Positions 1 through 5,969 of a DNA stretch of 6,282 nt are shown piece after piece. Position 1 is the stretch's first letter; each line of letters starts with the position of its first letter. The notes below the pieces were generated by a model. The model did not search any database and was not told where the DNA came from. It saw only the letters and a program-made list of their open reading frames with translations. Source of the stretch: Deltaproteobacteria bacterium. Lineage in GTDB: Bacteria; Desulfobacterota; GWC2-55-46. The DNA lies in NCBI GenBank assembly GCA_016234955.1, contig JACRNN010000293.1, positions 1 through 6,282 of the forward strand. Reading direction: 5' to 3'. Position numbers and translations under genes: made by a program.

Positions 1-3000
1 CGGGTATATGTCGGGTTCCTTCAAAGGCCCTTCGATGCCGAAGTACATGCTCACGGTGCTCTTCTCCTTGCCGGTTATTATCCAGCCGGCAAGGGGTATG
101 CTCGATATTATCTTGTCTATCGTTACAAACGGGTGGATGGCGAGGACGCTGTCTATCCTGCCCTCAGGCATATTGATATCTCCGACGGCGGACATCCTCA
201 TTGTGCGGCTGTCCAGGAGGAGCCCGTCCGTATGGATAACGCCGTCCTTGACGTTGAAATCACCGTATATGGTCTTGTACGGGAGCCCTTCGGTCAGGAG
301 CTCGTTGATGGAGACGATGTTGACTATGGAGAATATGCGGGATAGTATCGGGAACTGCCAGAGCCTGCCGTCCTCGGCGCGGAGAGCGGCCTTGCCGTTC
401 AAGCCCCTGGTAAAAGGCGACGCCCCCCTCCCGGCCGTAAGGGAGAGGCCGCCGCGAAGCCTCCCGGAGAGTATCTCCTGTTTTCCGCCGGCGCCTGATA
501 TCATGGATTCGATATCCAGCCCCGAGAACTTGAAGTCCCCGGTGAGGAGCACCGGGTCGGCGGGGTCCCTCTGTATCCTGATCCCGCCCGACACCGCGCC
601 TTTATCGAGCGTGAAATCGAGCGGGGCTATCCGTATGGAGTCTTTGCCCATGTACACGGACGCGTGCAGGTTGCTGTAGCCGTGGCCCCAGGCCGAGCCG
701 TCCCTGACTATTATCCTCCCGGTCCCGGTTACGGCCGGGGGCCTGGAAGCTAAAAGGGCTTCAGCCGTTTGAGCGCCGCCCGCCTTTCCAGAGGCGCCTT
801 TTGTCAGAGGGAAGAGGTCCTCGGAGTAGAGGCCCGGCGAGTACAGGGAGAAGTCGGCCACCCTGCCGGCGATGTCGGTTATGTCGACCCAGCCGTTGAG
901 GCTGGTCCGTCCGGTGGAGACGTTCTCTATCCTTGCCGAGGCCCTGTTCCCATCGAACTCCGCCGATGCGTTTATCCGCTCTATCGGCTTGGGGAGGAAC
1001 GTGGTCCTGAAGCTCGAGTCTTGGACGCTGAGCGAACCCATGTACCGGGGAGAAGCCTCCCCCGGCTCCCTCGAAACATTTACGCTGAATGAGGCAAACC
1101 CCTTGGATTCGAAGTCCTTCGAGAGAAACGGCGAGATATCGTCGATGTCCGAGAGCATCAGACGCCTTGAGTTCGCAAGGAAGTCATACGCCGCCTTGCC
1201 GGGCACGGCCTTGCCCGCGACCTCCACGGAGGATTTGCCGAACTCTATCCGTCCTTTTTTCACCTCTACCGTTCCCTTGACGAACTCCCCCGACCCGCTG
1301 AGGGCCAGCGGATAGCCGGGCGCTTTTTTGATGAGCTTTTTATACTCAAGAGAGGATTTGCCGGCATCCGCCGAGGCGTTTGCGGCGAATGCGTCCGGCC
1401 TCCCGGCGGCTTCGGCGGTGAACGAGATTGGCCCGTCGAAGAAGAACGCCCCGGCGCGGCCCTCTTTTATGAAGGGGTGGAGGGTCTCGTGGTAGAGGTC
1501 TCCGGCGGCCTTGATGTCGAAGACGGGGCTGCCCCCCGAGTACCCATCGACCCGTCCGTTGAGGGCGAGGGTCGACCTGTCGCTCTTTGCGGCAAGGTCC
1601 CTGAACGCTATCGTCTTATTGTCAAAATCCACGCCCCCGGCTATGGAAGTGAACCCGATCGGGAACCCTTCATAGGAAAGGCTCCCGTTCCTTAAATCGG
1701 CGGAGCCGGAATATTCGGCCTCTTTGCCGCCCTTGAGCGAGCCTTTGAGGCCGAGGGTGAAGTCCGCTTCTCCGTCGGCGCGCGTCATCGACAGCTTTTT
1801 TTCGATTCCCTCGTGCCTGCCGTGGGCGAGCTTGCGGGTGAGAACGAGTGTTTCGTCCACGTCGGCCGTGCCTTTAATCGATAAGTCATAGAGTAGTCTG
1901 CCGCTCAAGTCGCTCAGGCGGCCTTTGAGCGACTCTATCACCTCTCTGTTGTACCGTCCGGCGACGCCGGTGAAAGAGACGGCCCGTTCCTTCAACGATA
2001 TGAGGCCGGATATTCCGGAGAACGCTCCATCGAGCCCGCTCACCCTGAACCCGACATCGTCGAGCAGAAGGTCCAATGCTATTGAGCCGGGCTTTTTGAG
2101 GGAATCGAGCTTTAAGATATCGTCCAGCTCCATGTTCAGGGTGAGCCCCTTTACCGTTAGACCGCCGCCGATGGGGGTAACGCCGCCGATCATTGAGGCG
2201 GCCTCCTCGGGGATGGCCTTGACCGGGATGAGGCCGAAGAAGGTCTTCAATGGGACCCTCGAGGTGGAAAGATTGAGGGTAAGCGTCCTTGCGGCCGGCG
2301 GGGCCGACGGGCCGGAGAGTTTCAACGACCCGCTGAGGCTGAAGTCTTTCATGTCAAGCCTTGCGTCGTTTACGGAGAGGTCTACGGTGTCGCCGCGCCA
2401 CAAGACCTCTATTGAGGCGGACCCTCCGGGAGACTTAAGCGGCCTGGCAAGGAGCCACGGGTGTCCCACCTCGATCCCCCTGTACCTCACGACGTTCTTT
2501 ACGAACAATTTCTTATCGTAGGCGTACGACGAGTCTATGTCCGCGACACCTCTGACAGATACGCCCTCCGGGCCTTTTACCATGTAGCGGTTGAACTTCG
2601 ACACGTCGATATCACGAAGGCTGCCCGTGCCTGAAAGGCTGAATGTCCCGAGTTCCCCCTTGCCGGAAAACGCCACCTTCGAGCCCGGCTGAAGCACTCC
2701 AGTGAGCCTGTAGATGAAGGCGTTCCGGAACTCGTACATGTACCCTTCCATGCCGGTTATATCGAATACGCTCTCCTGCCCGGCGAATTCGTCTACGAGC
2801 TGGAGGGCGCAGTTCCTGAGGTTCAGCCCCTTGACCGTAGCCATCTGGCTCAAGAGGAACTCCTTGATGTTTATCCTGCCTGAGGGGTCGCGCCTTACGA
2901 AAATTTCCGCTCCGTCGAGGTATACGGAATCCAATACGGGGTTTTTACGCAGGAGCCCCATGGGGGAAGAGTGGATATCAACCGAGCGGGCGTCTAAAAA

Positions 3001-3258
3001 GGCGGAGCCGCCCTCGAAGGCCTTTACGCCTTTGAGGCTTATCTGCGTGGTCGGGAGGGCCTTGACGACGATGGAGTCGATGGAGACCTTCAGCCCCGTG
3101 CGCGCCTCCACCAGGGCCTCTATCCTTGCGTGGTGCCTGGTGAGGTCTACCGGAATAAAGAGCAGGTAGAGGGCCCCGGCAAGGAGCAGGGAGATGAGGA
3201 TGAGGATTAAGGCCGATAGCGCGCTTACGGTATTCTTTGTCTTTATGTTCTGTTCCAA
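1..3258 (-). CDS. AsmA/YhdP-like giant envelope protein (C-terminus beyond window)
   Basis: The frame is open for 1086 codons from a TTG at 3258 to the window edge with no stop; I checked every in-frame triplet. A transmembrane segment (about residues 10-34) is followed by a short charged stretch and then long repetitive beta-rich sequence, as in AsmA-family proteins, which are anchored in the inner membrane and extend through the periplasm. The C-terminal part (about 840-1086) resembles the AsmA-like/YhdP C-terminal region: SRIFSIVNIVSINELL near 973-988, then GWIITGKEKSTV and FGIEGPLKEP just before the edge. In E. coli, relatives (TamB, YhdP, YdbH) help move phospholipids to the outer membrane; that role here is inferred from the family. 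No ATG precedes the membrane segment. TTG 3258 is the best start but lacks a clear ribosome-binding site, and the frame stays open upstream to a TAG inside the repeat element, so the N-terminus is uncertain. The gene lies 151 bp downstream of the DUF3047 gene. Confidence 0.88.
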   Translation of the reverse strand, partial: MEQNIKTKNTVSALSALILILISLLLAGALYLLFIPVDLTRHHARIEALVEARTGLKVSIDSIVVKALPTTQISLKGVKAFEGGSAFLDARSVDIHSSPMGLLRKNPVLDSVYLDGAEIFVRRDPSGRINIKEFLLSQMATVKGLNLRNCALQLVDEFAGQESVFDITGMEGYMYEFRNAFIYRLTGVLQPGSKVAFSGKGELGTFSLSGTGSLRDIDVSKFNRYMVKGPEGVSVRGVADIDSSYAYDKKLFVKNVVRYRGIEVGHPWLLARPLKSPGGSASIEVLWRGDTVDLSVNDARLDMKDFSLSGSLKLSGPSAPPAARTLTLNLSTSRVPLKTFFGLIPVKAIPEEAASMIGGVTPIGGGLTVKGLTLNMELDDILKLDSLKKPGSIALDLLLDDVGFRVSGLDGAFSGISGLISLKERAVSFTGVAGRYNREVIESLKGRLSDLSGRLLYDLSIKGTADVDETLVLTRKLAHGRHEGIEKKLSMTRADGEADFTLGLKGSLKGGKEAEYSGSADLRNGSLSYEGFPIGFTSIAGGVDFDNKTIAFRDLAAKSDRSTLALNGRVDGYSGGSPVFDIKAAGDLYHETLHPFIKEGRAGAFFFDGPISFTAEAAGRPDAFAANASADAGKSSLEYKKLIKKAPGYPLALSGSGEFVKGTVEVKKGRIEFGKSSVEVAGKAVPGKAAYDFLANSRRLMLSDIDDISPFLSKDFESKGFASFSVNVSREPGEASPRYMGSLSVQDSSFRTTFLPKPIERINASAEFDGNRASARIENVSTGRTSLNGWVDITDIAGRVADFSLYSPGLYSEDLFPLTKGASGKAGGAQTAEALLASRPPAVTGTGRIIVRDGSAWGHGYSNLHASVYMGKDSIRIAPLDFTLDKGAVSGGIRIQRDPADPVLLTGDFKFSGLDIESMISGAGGKQEILSGRLRGGLSLTAGRGASPFTRGLNGKAALRAEDGRLWQFPILSRIFSIVNIVSINELLTEGLPYKTIYGDFNVKDGVIHTDGLLLDSRTMRMSAVGDINMPEGRIDSVLAIHPFVTIDKIISSIPLAGWIITGKEKSTVSMYFGIEGPLKEPDIYP

Positions 3259-3354
3259 TTCCGTAGTGGGCCGTGTTTTACGTTGCCGGAACCGCCGTGC
3301 CGGTTTTGAGGACGCGGGCTCGCCTGACCGGGCGGCTGTTTTAATGTTTTCTTC

Positions 3355-3420
3355 GGGGTCTAATAATTCCCCGCAGCCAAGCTACTGGCTGGGCGCTCGC
3401 TATGCATGTTCATGGGGTCT
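3355..3420 (-). repeat. ATGCATRGCG repeat element, copy 1, bounded by GGGGTCT direct repeats
   Basis: Read on the minus strand, the core TGAACATGCATAGCG (3412-3398) is followed by a hairpin in which CAGCCA and TGGCTG (3391-3386 and 3379-3374) enclose a 6-nt loop, then GCGGGG and an AT-rich stretch. On the plus strand GGGGTCT occurs at both 3355-3361 and 3414-3420, giving a 52-bp insert between direct repeats, as a target-site duplication would. CGGGG 3354-3358 and CCCCG 3369-3373 can also pair. The element overlaps the end of the DUF3047 gene and contains its stop codon. Confidence 0.6.
3374..3391 (-). terminator. hairpin after the DUF3047 gene, possible terminator
   Basis: CAGCCA and TGGCTG form a 6-bp stem around a 6-nt loop, extendable by G/C pairs across a one-base bulge. 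It begins 18 nt after the DUF3047 stop codon. The downstream sequence on the minus strand is GGGGAATTATTAG, AT-rich but without a proper T-run, so intrinsic termination is uncertain; the hairpin may simply be part of the repeat element. Confidence 0.3.
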
Positions 3421-4159
3421 TGCCCTTTGAGAAGTATATGTCTGAGAAAAAGGACTCGGCCGAGCTCTTTGTGTCGTCCGAATCTATCATGACGGAGACG
3501 CTGCCTATCGGGGGAGGGTCTTCGTTAAAGAGCGTTTTATAGTCCTCGTACACGTTCCTGCGCTCGTGGGCCCAGACCCCGAGGCCCTCGGCCCCGCTCC
3601 TGACGACCACATACATGGTCGTAGAGGTCTTGGCGCTTTTGAGCGTGGAGCCGGCCGGGGCGTTGGTATCCCATATGTACCCGATCACGCGGTTGTTGAA
3701 GGCGATGGGGAACTTGGGGAATACGACGTATAGCTGCGCGGCCTGGTCGTCCGTCGATCTCTTCCTCACATCCCCGTTTTCAGGCAGCTTTACCGCCTTC
3801 CACCTCCAGTTGATGTAAGGGTGCTGTTTCAGGTCGATAGAGACGTCCCGGTAGAGCGCGAAAGAGTTTGAACGGCTTCTGAGGTGTATGGCCTTGCCCC
3901 ACGGCGCGTCCTCGATCAAGAAGTCGGCCTGCCCGGCATGCCCCTTCCACTGTTTGAGCACCCACCCTTTGGGGGCGTCGTTTGTCTGGTCTTTTTCGAT
4001 ATTTATCCGTATGACGCCGCCTTTATCGGACGCGCGGCAAGTCCTTGCCATAAAAAACGGCAAAAAGGACAGGATAGCCAAAATCGACAACACCGCGGTC
4101 AGAGACGGACCAAATACGCTTGAGTCGGCTCTGTCGAGCTTAACCTTCATACCGGACAT
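3410..4159 (-). CDS. DUF3047 family exported/membrane-anchored protein
   Basis: This complete protein has 249 residues. Residues 18-38 form a hydrophobic segment after a basic N-terminus, either a signal peptide (possible cleavage after A43, context C-R-A) or a membrane anchor; there is no convincing lipobox. Residues from about 55 to the end match the pattern I know for DUF3047: NWRWK (117-121), DDQAAQLYVVF (137-147), GYIWD (160-164), W196 then ERRNVYEDY (199-207), and IDSDDT (225-230). The family has no established reaction; the tryptophan- and acid-rich beta pattern suggests a sandwich fold, possibly ligand-binding, in the periplasm (inference). Start choice is between ATG 4159, with GGAG only 2 nt away, and ATG 4150, with the same GGAG 11 nt away. 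The change would be three residues. The stop TGA lies inside a dispersed repeat element. The AsmA-like gene follows after 151 bp on the same strand, so a shared envelope role is plausible but unproven. Confidence 0.85.
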   Translation of the reverse strand: MSGMKVKLDRADSSVFGPSLTAVLSILAILSFLPFFMARTCRASDKGGVIRINIEKDQTNDAPKGWVLKQWKGHAGQADFLIEDAPWGKAIHLRSRSNSFALYRDVSIDLKQHPYINWRWKAVKLPENGDVRKRSTDDQAAQLYVVFPKFPIAFNNRVIGYIWDTNAPAGSTLKSAKTSTTMYVVVRSGAEGLGVWAHERRNVYEDYKTLFNEDPPPIGSVSVMIDSDDTKSSAESFFSDIYFSKGKTP

Positions 4160-4248
4160 CTCTCCGTGAAAACGTTCTTAGCGATGATGCGACAAGGGTT
4201 TATCAAGCCAACCGTCAAGGCTTCACCGGCTGCCTGAGTAAACACTGA

Positions 4249-4277
4249 AGTATATAGTACAAAGGCCATTACCGCAA
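4249..4277 (-). promoter_or_regulatory. possible sigma-70-type promoter for the DUF3047 gene
   Basis: On the minus strand TTGCGG (4277-4272) is followed after 17 nt by TATACT (4254-4249), five of six matches to the -10 consensus but only three of six at -35. Transcription would begin near 4242, leaving a leader of about 83 nt before ATG 4159. The local AT-richness contrasts with the GC-rich surroundings. A second TTGACG near 4219 has no matching -10 box. This is a consensus match only. Confidence 0.35.
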
Positions 4278-4326
4278 GTGTTTTAGGGAGTCCATGGGGG
4301 AAGTACGTACCGGTGAGAGGCGGGTT

Positions 4327-4372
4327 TGAAGATGCATGGCGTCGCCCGGCCCCAGGTCACTGCTCAGGGGGG
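4327..4372 (+). repeat. ATGCATRGCG repeat element, copy 2 (diverged)
   Basis: TGAAGATGCATGGCG (4327-4341) matches the copy 1 core at 13 of 15 positions. The rest, a C-rich run then a G-rich run ending near 4372, is only loosely like copy 1. It lies in the 248-bp gap between the DUF362 and DUF3047 genes, just beyond the DUF362 stop codon. The 3' limit is approximate. Confidence 0.45.
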
Positions 4373-4407
4373 GCTTCGATGAGGTGGACGGGGGGCGACT
4401 ACGCCTG

Positions 4408-5544
4408 CTAAAGCCCGGGGATTATCTTCTTCAGCCAGCCCTCTTTAGGGGAGATGGCGCCGTCAGGGCAGACCTCCTGGCAGCAGTAGCACCTGATGCA
4501 GTTGTCGTAGTCTATGGTAATCCTGTTGGATTTGCTCATGACGCGCGCCGGGCAGATGGAGACGCACGCGCCGCAAAGGGTGCATCTCCGGACGTCTATA
4601 TGCGGCCTTGAGGTCAACGCCTTTCTAAGGGACCTGTCAAGGGCGTACGGGAGCCTGGAGGCGAAGTTGGGGCTTGACAGGGGAGGGAACTTGAACCCGG
4701 TTATCCTCGCGTCCTCTATCCGCTCCCCGAGCGCCGTTATATCCGCGATGTCCGAGCCCTTGAGGCCGAGCCTCCCGGCCGCCTTCAAGACCGGGACATT
4801 GTCCGCCTCCGCCCCTAATATCGCCGCTATAGCCGTGTCTATAGCCACGGCGTTCTCTCCCCCTATTATAAGCCCCAGGGCCCTCGGGTCCCCGTTGCCG
4901 GGGCCGTTGCCTTCCATGCCGACTATCCCGTCTATCACGGTGAGGCGCGGCTTGAGGAAGAGATAGAGGTCGAGCAGCATGCCGGCGAAATAGAGGCTGT
5001 CCACCCCTGCCGACAGGTGCCACTGGGGTTTCCTGTTGCCCGGGACGCAGCCGAAGAGGTTCTTTACGCCGAGCGTCAGGTACATCTGGGCGTGGGTCTT
5101 GAGCTTGGGCAGGTTGATTATCCCGTCAACCTCGAGGACCTCTCTGCCCACCTCCAGCCGCTTGAACGTATGGCCCAGCGGGTTCTCTACCGTTACCACA
5201 TCCTTGAGCTCCATGAACTCGGCGCCGGTATCTCTGCACGCCTGCATGACCCCGCACTTCTCGGCTATCTTCCTGGCGCTGCCGATACCGGGGCTGTCTC
5301 CGACCACCGGGGTGGCCCCGGCCTCCTTGACAAGCTCTATGACCGACCTGACGACGCTCGGGTGCGTCGTCACGGCCGCTTCCGCGGGCTTTGCGGCAAG
5401 GAGGTTTGGCTTGACGAGTATGAGATCGCCCTCCTTTACGAACCGTTTGATGCCGCCGAGCAGGTCTACGGTCTTTTTTACGGCGGAGTGTACGTCCGCG
5501 CCGTTATAGTCCGCGCACCTTGTTACAGCCACCCTGCTTTGCAT
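4408..5544 (-). CDS. DUF362 protein with C-terminal 2x[4Fe-4S] ferredoxin domain
   Basis: This complete protein has 378 residues, no signal peptide and no membrane segment, so it is cytoplasmic. The DUF362 domain covers about residues 35-250, with motifs KPNLL (45-49), THPS (60-63), GDSPG (82-86), LPKLKTH (145-151), GVKNLFG (159-165) and DGIVGMEGNGPGNGDPR (205-221). A ferredoxin module follows, with two complete CxxCxxCxxxCP motifs: C321, C324, C327, C331 and C349, C352, C355, C359. Each motif should hold one 4Fe-4S cluster. The architecture is common in anaerobic bacteria and archaea. Its reaction is not established; two low-potential clusters suggest electron transfer to or from the DUF362 active site (inference). 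The start is well supported: GGAGGG at 5554-5549 lies 4 nt before ATG 5544. A hairpin repeat (5579-5598) sits about 35 nt upstream, and a TAAAAT box at 5567-5562 could be a -10 element but has no good -35. The neighbours do not reveal a pathway. Confidence 0.93.
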   Translation of the reverse strand: MQSRVAVTRCADYNGADVHSAVKKTVDLLGGIKRFVKEGDLILVKPNLLAAKPAEAAVTTHPSVVRSVIELVKEAGATPVVGDSPGIGSARKIAEKCGVMQACRDTGAEFMELKDVVTVENPLGHTFKRLEVGREVLEVDGIINLPKLKTHAQMYLTLGVKNLFGCVPGNRKPQWHLSAGVDSLYFAGMLLDLYLFLKPRLTVIDGIVGMEGNGPGNGDPRALGLIIGGENAVAIDTAIAAILGAEADNVPVLKAAGRLGLKGSDIADITALGERIEDARITGFKFPPLSSPNFASRLPYALDRSLRKALTSRPHIDVRRCTLCGACVSICPARVMSKSNRITIDYDNCIRCYCCQEVCPDGAISPKEGWLKKIIPGL

Positions 5545-5548
5545 TAAG

Positions 5549-5554
5549 CCCTCC
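5549..5554 (-). promoter_or_regulatory. Shine-Dalgarno site of the DUF362 gene
   Basis: GGAGGG is followed by CTTA and then ATG 5544. It is the strongest ribosome-binding site in the window and decides the start of the DUF362 protein. Confidence 0.75.
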
Positions 5555-5573
5555 GGCCGTTATTTTAACTTGA

Positions 5574-5602
5574 GAATTCCCTGTAGCTTGCCACAGGGTC
5601 TC
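5574..5602. repeat. AGCTTGCC palindrome, unit A
   Basis: CCCTGT (5579-5584) and ACAGGG (5593-5598) form a perfect 6-bp stem around the loop AGCTTGCC. On the minus strand it would lie in the leader or promoter region of the DUF362 gene, about 35 nt before the start codon. There is no T-run on either strand. A related unit occurs at 5759-5789. Confidence 0.65.
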
Positions 5603-5611
5603 CTTATAAGA

Positions 5612-5650
5612 CCCTCCCCCATCAAGGGGGAGGGCAGGGGTGGGGGTGAA
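5612..5650 (-). repeat. C-rich palindromic repeat, unit 1
   Basis: CCCTCCCCC (5612-5620) and GGGGGAGGG (5626-5634) form a perfect 9-bp stem around ATCAA, followed by a G-rich stretch ending in GGGGGTGAA. Read on the minus strand it begins TTCACCC and ends with the stem, the same order as unit 2 on the plus strand (5719-5752). Resembles widespread REP-like intergenic repeats. Confidence 0.7.
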
Positions 5651-5664
5651 AACAATCTTTCACC
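5645..5664. repeat. small inverted repeat GGTGAAA / TTTCACC
   Basis: GGTGAAA (5645-5651) and TTTCACC (5658-5664) are perfect 7-bp inverted repeats with a 6-nt spacer, at the edge of C-rich unit 1. A terminator is possible, but no T-run follows on the minus strand, and on the plus strand only TTTTAA follows. Confidence 0.5.
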
Positions 5665-5670
5665 TTTTAA

Positions 5671-5712
5671 TCATGCATGGCGAGCGCATTCCCCTAAGCC
5701 CAAGCTGCGGGG
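5671..5712 (+). repeat. ATGCATRGCG repeat element, copy 3
   Basis: ATGCATGGCGAGCGC (5673-5687) matches copy 1 over 14 of 15 bases. After a variable centre, AAGCTGCGGGG (5702-5712) corresponds to the GGCTGCGGGG end of copy 1. Both ends of the element are therefore conserved while the middle varies. It sits between two C-rich repeats in opposite orientation. Confidence 0.6.
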
Positions 5713-5718
5713 TCAAAC

Positions 5719-5752
5719 TTCACCCTCCCCGACCCATCCTTCGGATGGGGAG
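5719..5752 (+). repeat. C-rich palindromic repeat, unit 2
   Basis: The unit begins TTCACCCTCCCC and contains CCCATCC (5733-5739) and GGATGGG (5743-5749), a 7-bp stem with a TTC loop. It shares the TTCACCC start and the C-rich stem layout of unit 1, in the opposite orientation. Confidence 0.6.
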
Positions 5753-5758
5753 TTTAAG

Positions 5759-5789
5759 GAGATACCACGGAGCTTGCCGAGGGTGCTCC
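5759..5789. repeat. AGCTTGCC palindrome, unit B (degenerate)
   Basis: This unit shares AGCTTGCC (5771-5778) and the following AGGGT and CTCC blocks with unit A. The original stem has decayed, but GGAGC (5769-5773) and GCTCC (5785-5789) can pair. Probably an older copy of the same small repeat. Confidence 0.45.
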
Positions 5790-5865
5790 ACAGGCGGACA
5801 GGCATCTCGATGGAGATAATAATATAGTTGCAGGGTTTATCCAGGCTGAGACGCGTTGATGGGGC

Positions 5866-5930
5866 TGAACATGCATAGCGGGCGGCACGGCCCGCGGCTT
5901 GGGGCCGTGGGCAAGCGCGAATAGTAATAG
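5866..5930 (+). repeat. ATGCATRGCG repeat element, copy 4, with strong hairpin
   Basis: The core TGAACATGCATAGCG (5866-5880) is identical to copy 1. It is followed by CACGGCCC (5886-5893) and GGGCCGTG (5902-5909), a perfect 8-bp stem with an 8-nt loop, and then AATAGTAATAGAC, comparable to AATTATTAGAC at the end of copy 1. It lies 40 bp beyond the GGDEF stop codon. The hairpin could slow transcription, but no T-run follows it on the minus strand. Confidence 0.6.
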
Positions 5931-5969
5931 ACGCTTCTTTATACGCCGAGGATTAAGCGCGGCCTGGGC

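Larger units (their letters stand above)
5545..5969. other. repeat-rich intergenic region without a gene
   Basis: These 425 bp between the DUF362 start and the GGDEF stop hold no credible gene. Most of the region is made of short palindromes and repeat units, listed separately. The only open frame of note (plus strand, 5570-5827) is a translation of those repeats. The stretch 5790-5865 shows no structure I recognise. Confidence 0.8.

Noticed and set aside
8..3169. Long plus-strand open frames at 8-679, 872-1315, 1925-2521, 2714-3169 and others
   Set aside because: They lie opposite the continuous AsmA-like frame. Their products have low-complexity Ser/Pro/Arg composition and no recognisable domain, typical of antisense shadows in GC-rich genes.
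3194..3430. Plus-strand 78-codon frame between the AsmA-like and DUF3047 genes
   Set aside because: It overlaps the membrane segment of the AsmA-like gene, the repeat element and the end of the DUF3047 gene, and looks like no known protein.
4200..4225. Second promoter for the DUF3047 gene from TTGACG near 4219
   Set aside because: The -35 box is good, but no -10-like sequence occurs at 16-18 nt spacing, and no sigma-54 pattern fits.
4514..5547. Plus-strand frames at 4514-4966, 5017-5547 and 5036-5509, and a minus-strand frame at 4637-5023
   Set aside because: They overlap the DUF362 gene, whose domain and cluster motifs are unmistakable, and they show no motifs of their own.
5570..5827. Plus-strand 85-codon frame in the intergenic region
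   Set aside because: The predicted product is a translation of C-rich palindromic repeats, with no ribosome-binding site and no domain.
5574..5930. CRISPR array
   Set aside because: The repeats differ in sequence and orientation and have no regular spacing or uniform spacers, and no cas gene is present.
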